Of a stretch of 64,000 nucleotides of DNA, positions 37,371-46,671 are shown one piece after another. Every line of letters starts with the position of its first letter. Position 1 is the first letter of the stretch. The DNA is taken from the NCBI GenBank assembly GCA_016292775.1, contig JAEDFN010000002.1:1-64000 (forward strand). The letters run 5' to 3'. The translations under genes were made by a program, and so were the position numbers. Origin of the DNA: Paludibacteraceae bacterium (GTDB taxonomy: Bacteria; Bacteroidota; Bacteroidia; Bacteroidales; Paludibacteraceae). The notes under the pieces were generated by a model. It saw only the letters and a list, made by a program, of their open reading frames with translations. It did no database searches and was not told the origin of the DNA.

Positions 37371-38012
37371 TTATTTTTTCATCCAACTTTCGTCGGAAGG
37401 GTTGTTTCTAAATGCAATAAGACGTTGTTTGTCTTCATTAGCAATGTATCCCTCTTCGGCAGCAACTTCAACGAGAGTGTCGAGGTTTGAGAGACTGTAA
37501 TTTGTTACTTTTGCTTCGGCGAGTCGGTCTAATCCTTTTTTCATGCCGTAAGTAAAGATACTTGCAACGCCGAGAACGTCGGCTCCTGCTTCACGGAGAA
37601 TGTTTACCACTTCGATGCAACTACCGGCTGTTGATATAAGGTCTTCGATAACAACCACTTTTTGCCCTTTTTCAAGGCGACCTTCTATTTGATTGCCTCT
37701 GCCATGATCTTTTGCGCCGGAGCGAACGTAGCCCATCGGTAAGTTAAGAATTGTTGCTGTTATAGCAGCGTGGGCAATTCCTGCTGTTGATGTACCCATA
37801 AGTATTTCCGCTTCAGGAAATTTTGTGCGTACAATTTCTGCCAATCCCTCTTCTACATCATTTCTTACAGGTATTGAAGAGAGTGTGAGGCGGTTGTCGC
37901 AATATATCGGACTTTTTATTCCGCTTGCCCATGTGAATGGTTCTTCCGGACGGAGGAATACGGCTTTTATCGATAATAAGTCTTTAGCAATTTTCTTTTC
38001 CATATATTTCAT
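37371..38012 (-). CDS. pyrE: Orotate phosphoribosyltransferase
   Basis: A 213-aa PRTase that converts orotate and PRPP to OMP. The family hallmarks are FTWASGIKSPIYCDNR, GTSTAGIAHAA, YVRSGAKDHGRGNQIEG and the PRPP-binding VVVIEDLISTAGS. It lies 5 bp after pyrF and 6 bp before pyrB. A second in-frame ATG three codons in (MEKKIAKD) is an equally good start. Confidence 0.97.
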   Translation of the reverse strand: MKYMEKKIAKDLLSIKAVFLRPEEPFTWASGIKSPIYCDNRLTLSSIPVRNDVEEGLAEIVRTKFPEAEILMGTSTAGIAHAAITATILNLPMGYVRSGAKDHGRGNQIEGRLEKGQKVVVIEDLISTAGSCIEVVNILREAGADVLGVASIFTYGMKKGLDRLAEAKVTNYSLSNLDTLVEVAAEEGYIANEDKQRLIAFRNNPSDESWMKK

Positions 38013-38017
38013 TTTAA

Positions 38018-38719
38018 TTATTCATTAACAAATTCTTGAAGGCAACGTTCGTAAGCTGCAACGGGATTTTCTGCAGCGGTAATAGGACGTCCTACTACGA
38101 TGTAGTCGGTGCCTATCTCTTTTGCGCGTTCCGGTGTTGTTATTCTCACTTGGTCTCCTACGGCACCATCGGCGAATCGTATACCCGGTGTTACGGTGAT
38201 GAATTCTTTTCCGCAAGCCTCTTTAACTATTCCGGCTTCAAGAGGGGAACATACTACGCCATCTAACCCTGCAATCTTGGCATTCTTGGCATAATGCACT
38301 ACCACATCATTTATATTGCCATTGATAAGTAGGTCGTTATGCATTCTTTCTTCGCTTGTAGAAGTAAGTTGTGTTACTGCTATTAAAAGGGGGCGAGTGC
38401 CATCCGGGCGGGTAAGACCTTCTAATGCGGCACGCATCATCTCTATCGTTCCTGCGGCGTGAAGATTACACATGTCAACGTCAAGGCGTGAAAGTACTGC
38501 CATTGATTTTTTTACGGTATTAGGTATGTCATGTAATTTTAAATCGAGAAAAATTCTGTGACCGCGTTTTTTCAGTTGTCGTACAATTTCCGGTCCTTCC
38601 GCATAAAACAGTTCCATACCGATTTTTACAAAAGGTTTTTTTCCGGTGAACTTATCTAAAAAATTATATGTCTCTTCTGCGCTTGAAAAATCGCATGCTA
38701 TTATTACATCACGTTTCAT
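38018..38719 (-). CDS. pyrF: Orotidine 5'-phosphate decarboxylase, short (group 1) type
   Basis: A 233-aa enzyme that forms UMP from OMP. The catalytic DxKxxD motif is [19 protein letters not shown] at the start and [16 protein letters not shown] near the end are typical. The length and motif place it with the E. coli/Bacillus-type short enzymes, not the longer (about 275 aa) form that I associate with Bacteroides. It starts 1 bp from the pyrD stop, so translation is probably coupled. Confidence 0.95.
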   Translation of the reverse strand: MKRDVIIACDFSSAEETYNFLDKFTGKKPFVKIGMELFYAEGPEIVRQLKKRGHRIFLDLKLHDIPNTVKKSMAVLSRLDVDMCNLHAAGTIEMMRAALEGLTRPDGTRPLLIAVTQLTSTSEERMHNDLLINGNINDVVVHYAKNAKIAGLDGVVCSPLEAGIVKEACGKEFITVTPGIRFADGAVGDQVRITTPERAKEIGTDYIVVGRPITAAENPVAAYERCLQEFVNE

Positions 38720-38720
38720 A

Positions 38721-39632
38721 TTACTTATTTATTATTCCTATTATGTCGGTTAAAGAATTAATTTTCAATTCACTCATCACGTCAGGGAGCTTTTCTATAA
38801 TATTTTTACATATATAAGGTTCTGTAAGATTCATAGCTCCTACTTGTACTGCAGTAGCACCCGCCATCATCATTTCTATTACATCTTCGGCAGAAGATAC
38901 GCCACCACATCCCATAATCGGTAAAGAGCAAGCATTTGCCACTTGATTTACCATTCGCACTGCGATAGGGAATACGGCAGGACCGGAGAAACCGCCCATT
39001 CTGTTGGCTATTACAGGTTTACGCCTTTTTATGTCTATTCGCATTCCCAATAGTGTATTGATGAGTGATAAACCATCGGCTCCACCTTCTTCGCATGCTT
39101 TTGCTATTGCCACTATATCCGTTACATTCGGCGACAGTTTGATGAAAACAGGTTTTGTAGTTACTGCTTTAACAGCTTTTGTTACATCGTAAGCGGCTTG
39201 TGGTGTAGTGCCGAAAGCCATTCCTCCATTATGTACATTAGGACAGCTGATATTTACCTCTATAATAGCAACTTGTTCTTCCTTATCAATTTTTTCACAA
39301 CAGTAAGCATATTCGTCTATCGAGAATCCGCTGATATTTGCAATTATCGGTTTGTTAAACACTCTTCTTAAAGCAGGTAGTTCCTCAGAAATAACCTTTT
39401 CTATTCCAGGATTTTGCAGTCCTACAGCGTTTATCATTCCGCTTTTACACTCTGCAATTCGCGGAGTAGGATTTCCGAAACGAGCCTCTTTTGTTGTGCC
39501 CTTAAAAGAAATTGAGCCTAAAATATTCAAGTCATATAGTTGAGCAAATTCTTGTCCGAAACCGAAAGTTCCGGAAGCAGGTATTACGGGATTATCTAAT
39601 TTTACCCCGCATAAATTTACTGATAAATCCAT
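38721..39632 (-). CDS. pyrD: Dihydroorotate dehydrogenase B catalytic subunit
   Basis: A 303-aa FMN enzyme of class 1[42 protein letters not shown] (active-site cysteine in the ISCPN loop), [12 protein letters not shown] and [17 protein letters not shown]. It works with PyrK to pass electrons from dihydroorotate to NAD+. I chose the ATG at 39632, 22 bp past the pyrK stop, although the frame stays open for 48 codons upstream into pyrK. The upstream extension lacks family similarity. Confidence 0.95.
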   Translation of the reverse strand: MDLSVNLCGVKLDNPVIPASGTFGFGQEFAQLYDLNILGSISFKGTTKEARFGNPTPRIAECKSGMINAVGLQNPGIEKVISEELPALRRVFNKPIIANISGFSIDEYAYCCEKIDKEEQVAIIEVNISCPNVHNGGMAFGTTPQAAYDVTKAVKAVTTKPVFIKLSPNVTDIVAIAKACEEGGADGLSLINTLLGMRIDIKRRKPVIANRMGGFSGPAVFPIAVRMVNQVANACSLPIMGCGGVSSAEDVIEMMMAGATAVQVGAMNLTEPYICKNIIEKLPDVMSELKINSLTDIIGIINK

Positions 39633-39654
39633 ATTGTCGTTGTGTTTTAGACTG

Positions 39655-40398
39655 TTAGAAAATAATGTCGTTTTTAAAGAGTATTGGTCCCTCTTTGCAA
39701 ATTCGTTTATTACCACTATTGGTTTTGCATGTACATCCCATACAAGCTCCGAAACCACAGCCCATTCTCTCTTCAAAAGAGAATTGACCGTCGATATGAG
39801 TGGCTTCGTAGATAGCTTTTAGCATCGGTAGCGGACCGCAGCAAAAAGTATAGTCAAAAAGCACGCAACTCTTTTCCATTGCATCGGTCACAAAACCTTT
39901 TATACCTCCGCTACCATCTACCGTAGATACAATAGTCTCTATTTCAAGAGCTTTAAATTCATCGAAATAAAACACTTCTTCTGCGGTGTTGAAGCCCATA
40001 ATCATTGTTGGTCTGCATCCTTTCTCTTTTAGTTTTTTTGCTAATGCAAATAAAGGGGGTACACCAACTCCGCCTCCTATGAGTAAAGGGTGTTTCATTT
40101 TTGGAATGTCGAGAGAAAAACCATTGCCAAGACCAACGAGCATATCTAATTTTTCACCCGGAACCATCTCGCTCATCTTTTTTGTTCCTTCACCGACAAC
40201 CTTATATATTAATGTAATGGTATCATCATTCCAGTCACAGATTGATATCGGACGACGTAGGAAACTGCCATCGAGTTTGATATTCACGAATTGTCCCGGA
40301 GAAGATATGTTTTTTGTGCATCCCGACACTATCATTTTAAATGTAGTAGCGGTAAGAGCTTCGTTGCTTACTATTGTGTATAAACCTTGTATTTTCAT
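39655..40398 (-). CDS. pyrK: Dihydroorotate dehydrogenase B electron-transfer subunit
   Basis: About 247 aa. A ferredoxin-reductase-like protein with the FAD-binding RRPISICDW, NAD-binding GGGVGVPPLFALAKKL, and the C-terminal [2Fe-2S] cysteines CGFGACMGCTCKT plus a later cysteine in RICKEG. It pairs with PyrD. I favour the ATG at 40398, 10 bp past the carB stop. An ATG at 40422 would overlap carB by 14 bp and add eight residues (MMPNNLID). Confidence 0.95.
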   Translation of the reverse strand: MKIQGLYTIVSNEALTATTFKMIVSGCTKNISSPGQFVNIKLDGSFLRRPISICDWNDDTITLIYKVVGEGTKKMSEMVPGEKLDMLVGLGNGFSLDIPKMKHPLLIGGGVGVPPLFALAKKLKEKGCRPTMIMGFNTAEEVFYFDEFKALEIETIVSTVDGSGGIKGFVTDAMEKSCVLFDYTFCCGPLPMLKAIYEATHIDGQFSFEERMGCGFGACMGCTCKTNSGNKRICKEGPILFKNDIIF

Positions 40399-40408
40399 GT
40401 CTATCAAA

Positions 40409-43400
40409 TTATTCGGCATCAATTGTACTTACGCCTAATGTTTTTTCTTCCAATACGTCGAGAAGCACTCTTACGGTTTCAAGAGAAGTAAAGATACTTA
40501 CATTGTTCTCAACTGCACAACGGCGAATTTCGTATCCGTCGCGTGTTGTAGAACTGTGGTTTATATCGATAGTGTTTATTACGTAATTGATATGACCTTG
40601 ACGTAGAGCATCAAATATTTCGGTGCTGCCTTCCGAGAGTTTGCTTCTACTACGAGTGCGTACGCCGTGTTTGCGTAAGAATTCGGCAGTACCGCGAGTT
40701 GCTTCTATATTGAAACCTAAATCATAAAAACGTTTTATTAGCGGCAAAGCTCTCTCTTTGTCGGAGTCGGCAATAGTGGCAAGTAAAGTACCATAATTGG
40801 CAACTGTCATTCCGGAAGAACGAAGAGCTTTGTAAAGAGCACGTGTCAGTTTATTGTCATAGCCGATAGCCTCTCCGGTAGATTTCATTTCAGGAGATAG
40901 ATAAGCATCAATACCACGTATTTTTGAGAATGAGAAAGCAGGAGCTTTTACATACCATCTTTTTTTCTCGGCAGGATATACTTGAGTATAACCTTGCTCT
41001 TTTAATGATCTGCCAAGAATTACTTCTGTGGCAATGTCTGCCATTTGGTATCCGGTGGCTTTACTTAAGAATGGAACCGTACGGCTTGAGCGTGGGTTTA
41101 CCTCTATTACATATACATCATCCTTCTCATCGGCAATGAATTGGATGTTATATAAACCAATAATTCCAATCTCTAAACCGAGACGTATTGTATAATCTAT
41201 AATTCTATCTTTAACGGTTTGAGAAACGGAGAAAGTAGGGTATACGGAGATAGAGTCTCCGGAGTGAATACCGGTTTTCTCTACGTGTTCCATAATGCCG
41301 GGGATGAAAACGTCTTTTCCATCGCAGATGGCATCAACTTCCAATTCTCTACCCATTATATATTTGTCTACCAATACAGGTTGGTCGACATTAATTTCTA
41401 CTGCAGATTGAAGGTAATGGCGTAAAGATTCTTCATTACTAACAATTTGCATTGCTCTACCTCCAAGAACGTATGAAGGGCGAACGAGTACGGGATAACC
41501 AATTTTTGCTGCCACTTTTACTCCGTCTTCGATGTTTGTAACGGCTTCTCCGTTAGGTTGTGGAATGCCGAGTGTAGTCATAATCTTTTCGAAAGAGTCT
41601 CTATTCTCAGCATTTTCTATCGCTTTTACATCGGTACCTATAATTGGTACATCCAGTTTGTGGAGTGGGTCCGCCAAGTTAATTGCTGTTTGTCCTCCTA
41701 ACGACACTACTATACCTTCCGGTTTTTCCAAATGAATAACATTCATAACATCTTCTACAGTAAGAGGTTCGAAGTAAAGTTTGTCGGAAGTAGTGTAGTC
41801 GGTAGATACTGTTTCCGGGTTGTTGTTGATGATGATAGCTTCGTAACCGGCGCGGCGTATCGACCAAATAGCGTGTACTGTAGAGTAGTCGAATTCTACA
41901 CCTTGACCGATTCGTATCGGGCCGGAACCAAGTACAATAATTTTCTTCTTGTCAGAAACTATACTTTCGTTTTCCGTTTCGTAAGTAGAATAGAAATAAG
42001 GAACATAAGAAGAGAATTCGCTGGCGCAAGTATCAATCATCTTGTAAACCGGGAAGATGTTGTTACGCTCGCGTAAACGGTATAGTTCAAACTCTGTAAG
42101 ACCCCAAATCTGAGCTATATATTTGTCGCTGAAGCCGAATTTTTTAGCATCTTTAAGTGTTGAGATGTCGTTTTTATTTGCTGCTAAGATTTTTTCAAAT
42201 TCCACGATATTTTTAAATTTTTCGAGGAAGAACATATCAATCTTAGTAGCATTATAAATCATACCGAGGTCTATTTTTAGACGTATCAGTTGTGCTATAG
42301 CATAAAGTCGATCATCAGTAGCGGTACGGATATAATCCAAGAGTTTGTCACTATCCCAATCATTGAATTTTTTGTGATATATATGGCAAACGCCGGTTTC
42401 GAGCGAACGAACCGCTTTGAGGAGAGATTCTTCAATAGTTCTACCAACACTCATTACTTCACCTGTAGCTTTCATTTGAGTACCGAGAGTGTTTTGTGCA
42501 TCGGCGAATTTGTCAAATGGGAAACGGGCTATTTTTGTAACTACATAGTCCAAAGCAGGTTCGAAAGAAGCCGGAGTATTTGCAATTTGTATTTCATCGA
42601 GGTGCAGACCAACGGCAATTTTTGCACTTACTCGGGCAATAGGGTATCCGCTTGCTTTAGAAGCCAATGCAGAAGAGCGGCTGACGCGAGGGTTTACCTC
42701 TATTAAATAGTAGTTGAAAGAGAGAGGGTCGAGGGCGAATTGCACATTACATCCTCCCTCAATTTTTAATTCTCGTATTATTTTTAATGCCGAATCGCGA
42801 AGTAATTGGTACTCTTTGTTAGTGAGAGTTTGTGACGGGCACACTACTATAGAGTCTCCTGTATGTACGCCAACGGGGTCGATATTCTCCATATTACAAA
42901 TGGTGATTGCAGTGTCGTTGGCATCACGCATTACTTCATATTCTATCTCTTTAAAACCTTTTATACTTTTTTCTACGAGTACTTGATGGGTAGGGGATAG
43001 TGCAAGGGCGTGGCGCATAATGTCTTTTAGCTCTTCTTCATTGTCTGCAAAGCCACCTCCCGTTCCGCCAAGAGTAAAAGCGGGGCGCAACACTACCGGG
43101 TAACCGATTTCTTCTGCGGCGGCAATGCCCTCTTTCATGTTATTTGCTATCATGGAAGGCAGAACCGGCTCTCCAAGACTTTGACAAAGTTCCTTAAAAA
43201 GCTCACGATCTTCCGCGCGCTCTATACTCTCGAATGATGTGCCGAGAATCTCTACATCACACTCTTGTAGTACACCTTTTTTTGCCAATTGTACTGCAAG
43301 GTTTAAGCCTGTTTGACCTCCAAGTCCTGGAACAATAGCGTCAGGGCGTTCGTATCTGATAATTTTTGCTACATATTCCAAAGTCAGAGGTTCCATATAA

Positions 43401-43591
43401 ACCTTGTCGGCAATGTGGGTGTCGGTCATAATAGTAGCCGGGTTTGAGTTAACAAGGATAACCTCATAACCTTCTTCACGTAAAGCCAAGCATGCTTGTG
43501 TACCTGCATAGTCAAATTCCGCTGCTTGACCAATCACTATCGGTCCGGAACCGATAACCATGATTTTCTTTATATCTGTTCTTTTTGGCAT
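40409..43591 (-). CDS. carB: Carbamoyl-phosphate synthase large subunit
   Basis: A 1060-aa, full-length protein with the duplicated ATP-grasp synthetase halves. Each begins with [20 protein letters not shown] or [20 protein letters not shown], with an oligomerisation domain between them. A C-terminal MGS-like allosteric domain (about residues 940-1060) closes the protein and usually binds UMP or IMP/ornithine. It makes carbamoyl phosphate from bicarbonate, ammonia (from CarA) and ATP. It lies 5 bp after carA. Opposite-strand frames inside it are shadows. Confidence 0.98.
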   Translation of the reverse strand: MPKRTDIKKIMVIGSGPIVIGQAAEFDYAGTQACLALREEGYEVILVNSNPATIMTDTHIADKVYMEPLTLEYVAKIIRYERPDAIVPGLGGQTGLNLAVQLAKKGVLQECDVEILGTSFESIERAEDRELFKELCQSLGEPVLPSMIANNMKEGIAAAEEIGYPVVLRPAFTLGGTGGGFADNEEELKDIMRHALALSPTHQVLVEKSIKGFKEIEYEVMRDANDTAITICNMENIDPVGVHTGDSIVVCPSQTLTNKEYQLLRDSALKIIRELKIEGGCNVQFALDPLSFNYYLIEVNPRVSRSSALASKASGYPIARVSAKIAVGLHLDEIQIANTPASFEPALDYVVTKIARFPFDKFADAQNTLGTQMKATGEVMSVGRTIEESLLKAVRSLETGVCHIYHKKFNDWDSDKLLDYIRTATDDRLYAIAQLIRLKIDLGMIYNATKIDMFFLEKFKNIVEFEKILAANKNDISTLKDAKKFGFSDKYIAQIWGLTEFELYRLRERNNIFPVYKMIDTCASEFSSYVPYFYSTYETENESIVSDKKKIIVLGSGPIRIGQGVEFDYSTVHAIWSIRRAGYEAIIINNNPETVSTDYTTSDKLYFEPLTVEDVMNVIHLEKPEGIVVSLGGQTAINLADPLHKLDVPIIGTDVKAIENAENRDSFEKIMTTLGIPQPNGEAVTNIEDGVKVAAKIGYPVLVRPSYVLGGRAMQIVSNEESLRHYLQSAVEINVDQPVLVDKYIMGRELEVDAICDGKDVFIPGIMEHVEKTGIHSGDSISVYPTFSVSQTVKDRIIDYTIRLGLEIGIIGLYNIQFIADEKDDVYVIEVNPRSSRTVPFLSKATGYQMADIATEVILGRSLKEQGYTQVYPAEKKRWYVKAPAFSFSKIRGIDAYLSPEMKSTGEAIGYDNKLTRALYKALRSSGMTVANYGTLLATIADSDKERALPLIKRFYDLGFNIEATRGTAEFLRKHGVRTRSRSKLSEGSTEIFDALRQGHINYVINTIDINHSSTTRDGYEIRRCAVENNVSIFTSLETVRVLLDVLEEKTLGVSTIDAE

Positions 43592-43596
43592 ATCTA

Positions 43597-44682
43597 TTAT
43601 CTTTTGTTTTTCATTAGGTTGATAAATTTATCGAATAAGTAAGCACTATCTTGAGGACCCGGTGCACTTTCCGGGTGATATTGTACGGAGAATATGCGGT
43701 CTTTTACACTCTCAACACCTTCTATTGTGTTGTCTAATAGGTTTATATGAGTAGTAGTAAGACCGGTGCCTTCCAATGATTTTGCGTCAACTGCGTATGA
43801 GTGATTTTGAGAAGTAATCTCTAATTTTCCGGTTTCTAAATTTTTTACCGGGTGGTTACCGCCTCTGTGTCCGAATTTTAATTTGTAAGTTTTTGCTCCA
43901 TAAGCTAGGGAGATGATTTGGTGACCCAAGCAGATGCCGAAAATAGGTAGTTTGCCATGTAACTGTTTTACAATTTCAATCACTTGAGGTACATCGGTAG
44001 GGTCTCCGGGACCGTTTGATAGGAAAATACCATCGGGTTGAAATGCCAAGATGTCTTCTATTGAAGTGTTGTAAGGCACCACGGTAACATTACAATTGCG
44101 GTTGTTCAAACTTCTGATAATGTTATACTTTATGCCACAATCTATGGCTACAACATCGTATTTGTGATTTGGAGTACGAGAAAACCAACGTTTCTTACAG
44201 CTTACTCTGGCTACTTGATTGCGAGTAATCGGTTGTTCTGCAATGCGTTTCAGTGCTTCCTCTTTCGATACAGAGATGTCGGTGATAATTACGCGCTGAG
44301 AACCTTCCGACCTGATGATTCTTGTAATTTGGCGGGTATCGACGCCACTTATACCCGGGATGTTGTGTTCTTCAAGTACTTCACTTAATGTTTTTGTGTA
44401 ACGGAAATTAGATGGTACATCGTTGTATTCTCTTACAATAAGGCCACCTAAAGTTGGAAATTTTGTTTCGTAATCTTCGTCAGTAATACCATAGTTACCG
44501 ATAAGGGGGTACGTCATTACCACCATTTGATCCGTATACGAAGGGTCTGACATAATTTCTTGATATCCAACCATTGAAGTGTTGAATACTATTTCGTTAA
44601 TAGCTTCGATATCTGCCCCAAAGCCATAACCGAAAAATTCATTTCCGTTTTCAAGTACAATCTTTTTGTTATATGGTATCAT
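43597..44682 (-). CDS. carA: Carbamoyl-phosphate synthase small (glutaminase) subunit
   Basis: A 361-aa protein. The N-terminal CarA domain contains [20 protein letters not shown] and [14 protein letters not shown]. The class I glutaminase has the nucleophile in GICLGHQ and the His/Glu pair in [11 protein letters not shown]. It supplies ammonia to CarB. It is the first structural gene of the pyr operon, 82 bp downstream of the end of a leader ORF and about 45 bp beyond an attenuator-like hairpin. Confidence 0.98.
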   Translation of the reverse strand: MIPYNKKIVLENGNEFFGYGFGADIEAINEIVFNTSMVGYQEIMSDPSYTDQMVVMTYPLIGNYGITDEDYETKFPTLGGLIVREYNDVPSNFRYTKTLSEVLEEHNIPGISGVDTRQITRIIRSEGSQRVIITDISVSKEEALKRIAEQPITRNQVARVSCKKRWFSRTPNHKYDVVAIDCGIKYNIIRSLNNRNCNVTVVPYNTSIEDILAFQPDGIFLSNGPGDPTDVPQVIEIVKQLHGKLPIFGICLGHQIISLAYGAKTYKLKFGHRGGNHPVKNLETGKLEITSQNHSYAVDAKSLEGTGLTTTHINLLDNTIEGVESVKDRIFSVQYHPESAPGPQDSAYLFDKFINLMKNKR

Positions 44683-44725
44683 ATTCTTGATTAATTTATT
44701 TTCGTGTTTTATAGCATTATATATG

Positions 44726-44760
44726 AAAAAAAGGTAACTATTCTAAGAAAAATAGTTACC
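44726..44760 (-). terminator. Attenuator-like terminator hairpin upstream of carA
   Basis: In the pyr transcript a 10-bp stem (GGTAACTATT / AATAGTTACC) with an 8-base loop is followed by seven U. It sits between a complete promoter and the first structural gene, with only the leader ORF before it, so unconditional termination would silence the operon. The flanking A-run and U-run can extend the stem. Only the plus-strand upxY genes lie on its other side. Confidence 0.8.
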
Positions 44761-44764
44761 CTTT

Positions 44765-44860
44765 TTATTGATTATCCAATAAAAAAACTTTGTATTGCTG
44801 TGATTTACAATATATGTTATATGCTTGTTTTATTTTTTCGTTAATAGGCATACTCCGCAT
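44765..44860 (-). CDS. Putative pyr leader peptide (31 aa)
   Basis: The first ATG of the predicted pyr transcript, about 10 nt from its 5' end and preceded by the A-rich GATAAAAAC favoured by Bacteroidetes ribosomes. It opens a 31-codon ORF (starts MRSMPINEKIKQ, ends VFLLDNQ). Codons 25-27 (GTT TTT TTA) contain seven consecutive U, preceded by a possible small pause hairpin (TTGTA/TACAA). The TAA ends four bases before the terminator stem, so a ribosome at the stop codon would cover the 5' arm. This is the geometry of the E. coli pyrBI leader; the peptide itself need not matter. Confidence 0.6.
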   Translation of the reverse strand: MRSMPINEKIKQAYNIYCKSQQYKVFLLDNQ

Positions 44861-44873
44861 GTTTTTATCTTTG

Positions 44874-44904
44874 CAAAGGTAGTGATTTTTATTTATATAG
44901 CAAA
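44874..44904 (-). promoter_or_regulatory. Promoter of the pyr operon
   Basis: On the minus strand TTTG, exactly 19 bases, TACCTTTG, a perfect match to both Bacteroidetes boxes. The start is expected near 44870, about 190 nt before carA, which places the leader ORF and attenuator hairpin in the mRNA. Confidence 0.88.
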
Positions 44905-45142
44905 CTATTTTTTTAATAAAATATCTATTAATTACAATATGTATTCAGTGTGTTAATTTTTTATTGATAGGTTTCCCGAAATAATACTTTATTTGCGACA
45001 GTTTTATACATATATTATCCGTGTAAATTGTTGTTTTTTTACCGACGGTTTTTATTTTTGGTGTAAATAGGAGATTTTTTATGTAAGATATTTTTGTTGA
45101 AAATAAATGTGGAAATATTTTTATTAAATAAAAAATAATTAT

Positions 45143-45150
45143 TATCTTTG
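45143..45150 (+). promoter_or_regulatory. -7 box of the polysaccharide export operon
   Basis: TATCTTTG matches TAnnTTTG and predicts a start near 45155, with a leader of about 75 nt before upxY. No clear -33 TTTG lies 19 bases upstream. The remaining spacer between it and the pyr promoter (about 44905-45142) is very AT-rich and shows no gene or clear repeat. Confidence 0.6.
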
Positions 45151-45230
45151 CAGTGGGGTAGAAACGTAAATTTTTCTTGTGTAAAAGCGGACTTATTTTT
45201 GTGATTACTTAATTGAAATGATTATTTATT

Positions 45231-45803
45231 ATGTCTTCTGATACAATGAATTACGATACGGATAAAATAAAGGATGGGTCGGTGAAGGCTTGGTTTGTTA
45301 TGAATATGTACACAAAAAGTTTAGCCAAAGTTGAATATTCTTTAGAAATGTCCGGATTGAAATATTTTGTTGCAAGATGTAATAAACTTAAGAAATGTGG
45401 TGGTAAAACTTTGAAAGTACGTAAAAACATTATTCCCGGGATTTTTTTTATTTACGCCACATATCAAGAGGTTCAATGTTTTCAAAGCATGTATGATTTC
45501 TTGGGTTTTGCCACTTATCGATTGAATGGGAGAAGGTTAATTATGAAAGTACCCGCCAATGAGATGAATAATTTTATTTCATTTGTAGATAATTGTAACT
45601 CTGAGATTAACTTTTTTCGTCCTGATGAAATTACCCTCGAAAAGGGTACTAAAGTAAGACTTACCGGAGGAGATATGGATGGGGTGGAATGTTACCTAAC
45701 CCGTTTTAAAGGAAAAAGAAAAAAAATATTGGCTGTATCTATTCCCTCATTAGGTACTTTTACTACAGTATTCGTGCAACCTGATTTTGTGGAAATAATA
45801 TGA
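45231..45803 (+). CDS. UpxY-type NusG-family transcription antiterminator
   Basis: A 190-aa NusG paralogue. The N-terminal NGN domain (about residues 18-115) starts AWFVMNMYTKSLAKVEYSLE and contains RKNIIPGIFFIYAT, characteristic of Bacteroides UpxY regulators. A C-terminal KOW-like segment follows (KGTKVRLTGGDMDGVECYL). UpxY proteins act on the leader of their own capsular polysaccharide operon to let RNA polymerase continue. As first gene of the export set it probably regulates the genes just downstream. Confidence 0.9.
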   Translation: MSSDTMNYDTDKIKDGSVKAWFVMNMYTKSLAKVEYSLEMSGLKYFVARCNKLKKCGGKTLKVRKNIIPGIFFIYATYQEVQCFQSMYDFLGFATYRLNGRRLIMKVPANEMNNFISFVDNCNSEINFFRPDEITLEKGTKVRLTGGDMDGVECYLTRFKGKRKKILAVSIPSLGTFTTVFVQPDFVEII

Positions 45804-45822
45804 TTTTATTGTTTAGATAATT

Positions 45823-46641
45823 ATGAAATTAAAGTTTTTGTTAGTTCTTTTTGTAGCGACTTCCGTTGTTTCTTGTGGAAGTATAAAAGAAATTCCCTAT
45901 TTTCAAAATATGGAGTCAGGAGATACCATCAGTCTGACTGAAAACCAAGTAGTGCGTACTCAGCCAAACGACCAGCTATCTATACTCGTAAATAGTAAAG
46001 ATCCGATGTTGGCCGACTTGTTTAATTTGCCTGTCGGGCAGAGAAGGGTAGGGAGCAATAATGGAAATGGGTCGGCATATTCTCAATATATCTCTTGTTA
46101 TACTATTGATGAAAAAGGAGAAATAGATTTTCCGGTTATCGGTAAAATTAATATTTCCGGCAAGACTCGTGGTGAAGTTGCCGAATGTATCAAGCAAGAA
46201 TTGATAAAACGGAATTTGATTAACGACCCTACAATTACCGTTGAGTTCGTAAATCACTATATTTCAATTTTAGGAGAAGTAAAAACCCCCGGTAAATATA
46301 TGCTTAGCAGGGATAATACTACAATTCTTGACGCTATAGGTATGGCAGGTGATTTGACAATCTATGGCCTTAGAAATTCTATTAAAGTATTGCGCACCGA
46401 AGGAAATCAACAAAAAGTATATACCATTAACCTTTGTGATGGAGAGTCGCTTGTGAAATCTCCGGTCTATTTTATTCAACAAAACGATGTGATTTATGTT
46501 GAGCCGAACAAATATAGATCTCGACAATCAACAGTAAACGCAAATAATGTCAGGTCTACTTCTTTCTGGATTTCTTTGGCATCGTTAGCAACTTCTATTA
46601 TGAGTACTATAGTAGTTGTTCTCTCTTATTCAAGTAAATAA
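45823..46641 (+). CDS. Polysaccharide export lipoprotein (Wza-like)
   Basis: A 272-aa lipoprotein (VATSVVSCGSIKE, lipidated C18). The polysaccharide-export domain starts QPNDQLSILVNSKDP and contains IDFPVIGKINISGKTRGE. It is followed by an SLBB-type domain (VSILGEVKTPGKYML-like region, VNHYISILGEVKTPG) and a C-terminal membrane helix. It forms the outer-membrane channel for a polymer. It lies 19 bp after upxY and 30 bp before the Wzc-like gene. Confidence 0.93.
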   Translation: MKLKFLLVLFVATSVVSCGSIKEIPYFQNMESGDTISLTENQVVRTQPNDQLSILVNSKDPMLADLFNLPVGQRRVGSNNGNGSAYSQYISCYTIDEKGEIDFPVIGKINISGKTRGEVAECIKQELIKRNLINDPTITVEFVNHYISILGEVKTPGKYMLSRDNTTILDAIGMAGDLTIYGLRNSIKVLRTEGNQQKVYTINLCDGESLVKSPVYFIQQNDVIYVEPNKYRSRQSTVNANNVRSTSFWISLASLATSIMSTIVVVLSYSSK

Positions 46642-46671
46642 ATACAGTTTAAATGATTAATATTATTAAAT

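Noticed and set aside
39633..39776. Extended N-terminus of PyrD
   Set aside because: The extra 48 codons run through the end of pyrK and lack family similarity; [10 protein letters not shown] is the standard start.
44866..44881. Near-palindrome TATCTTTGCAAAGGTA as a pyr operator
   Set aside because: TTTGCAAA next to the -7 box recurs at unrelated promoters here (for example ychF and the FKBP operon), so it is a promoter feature, not an operator.
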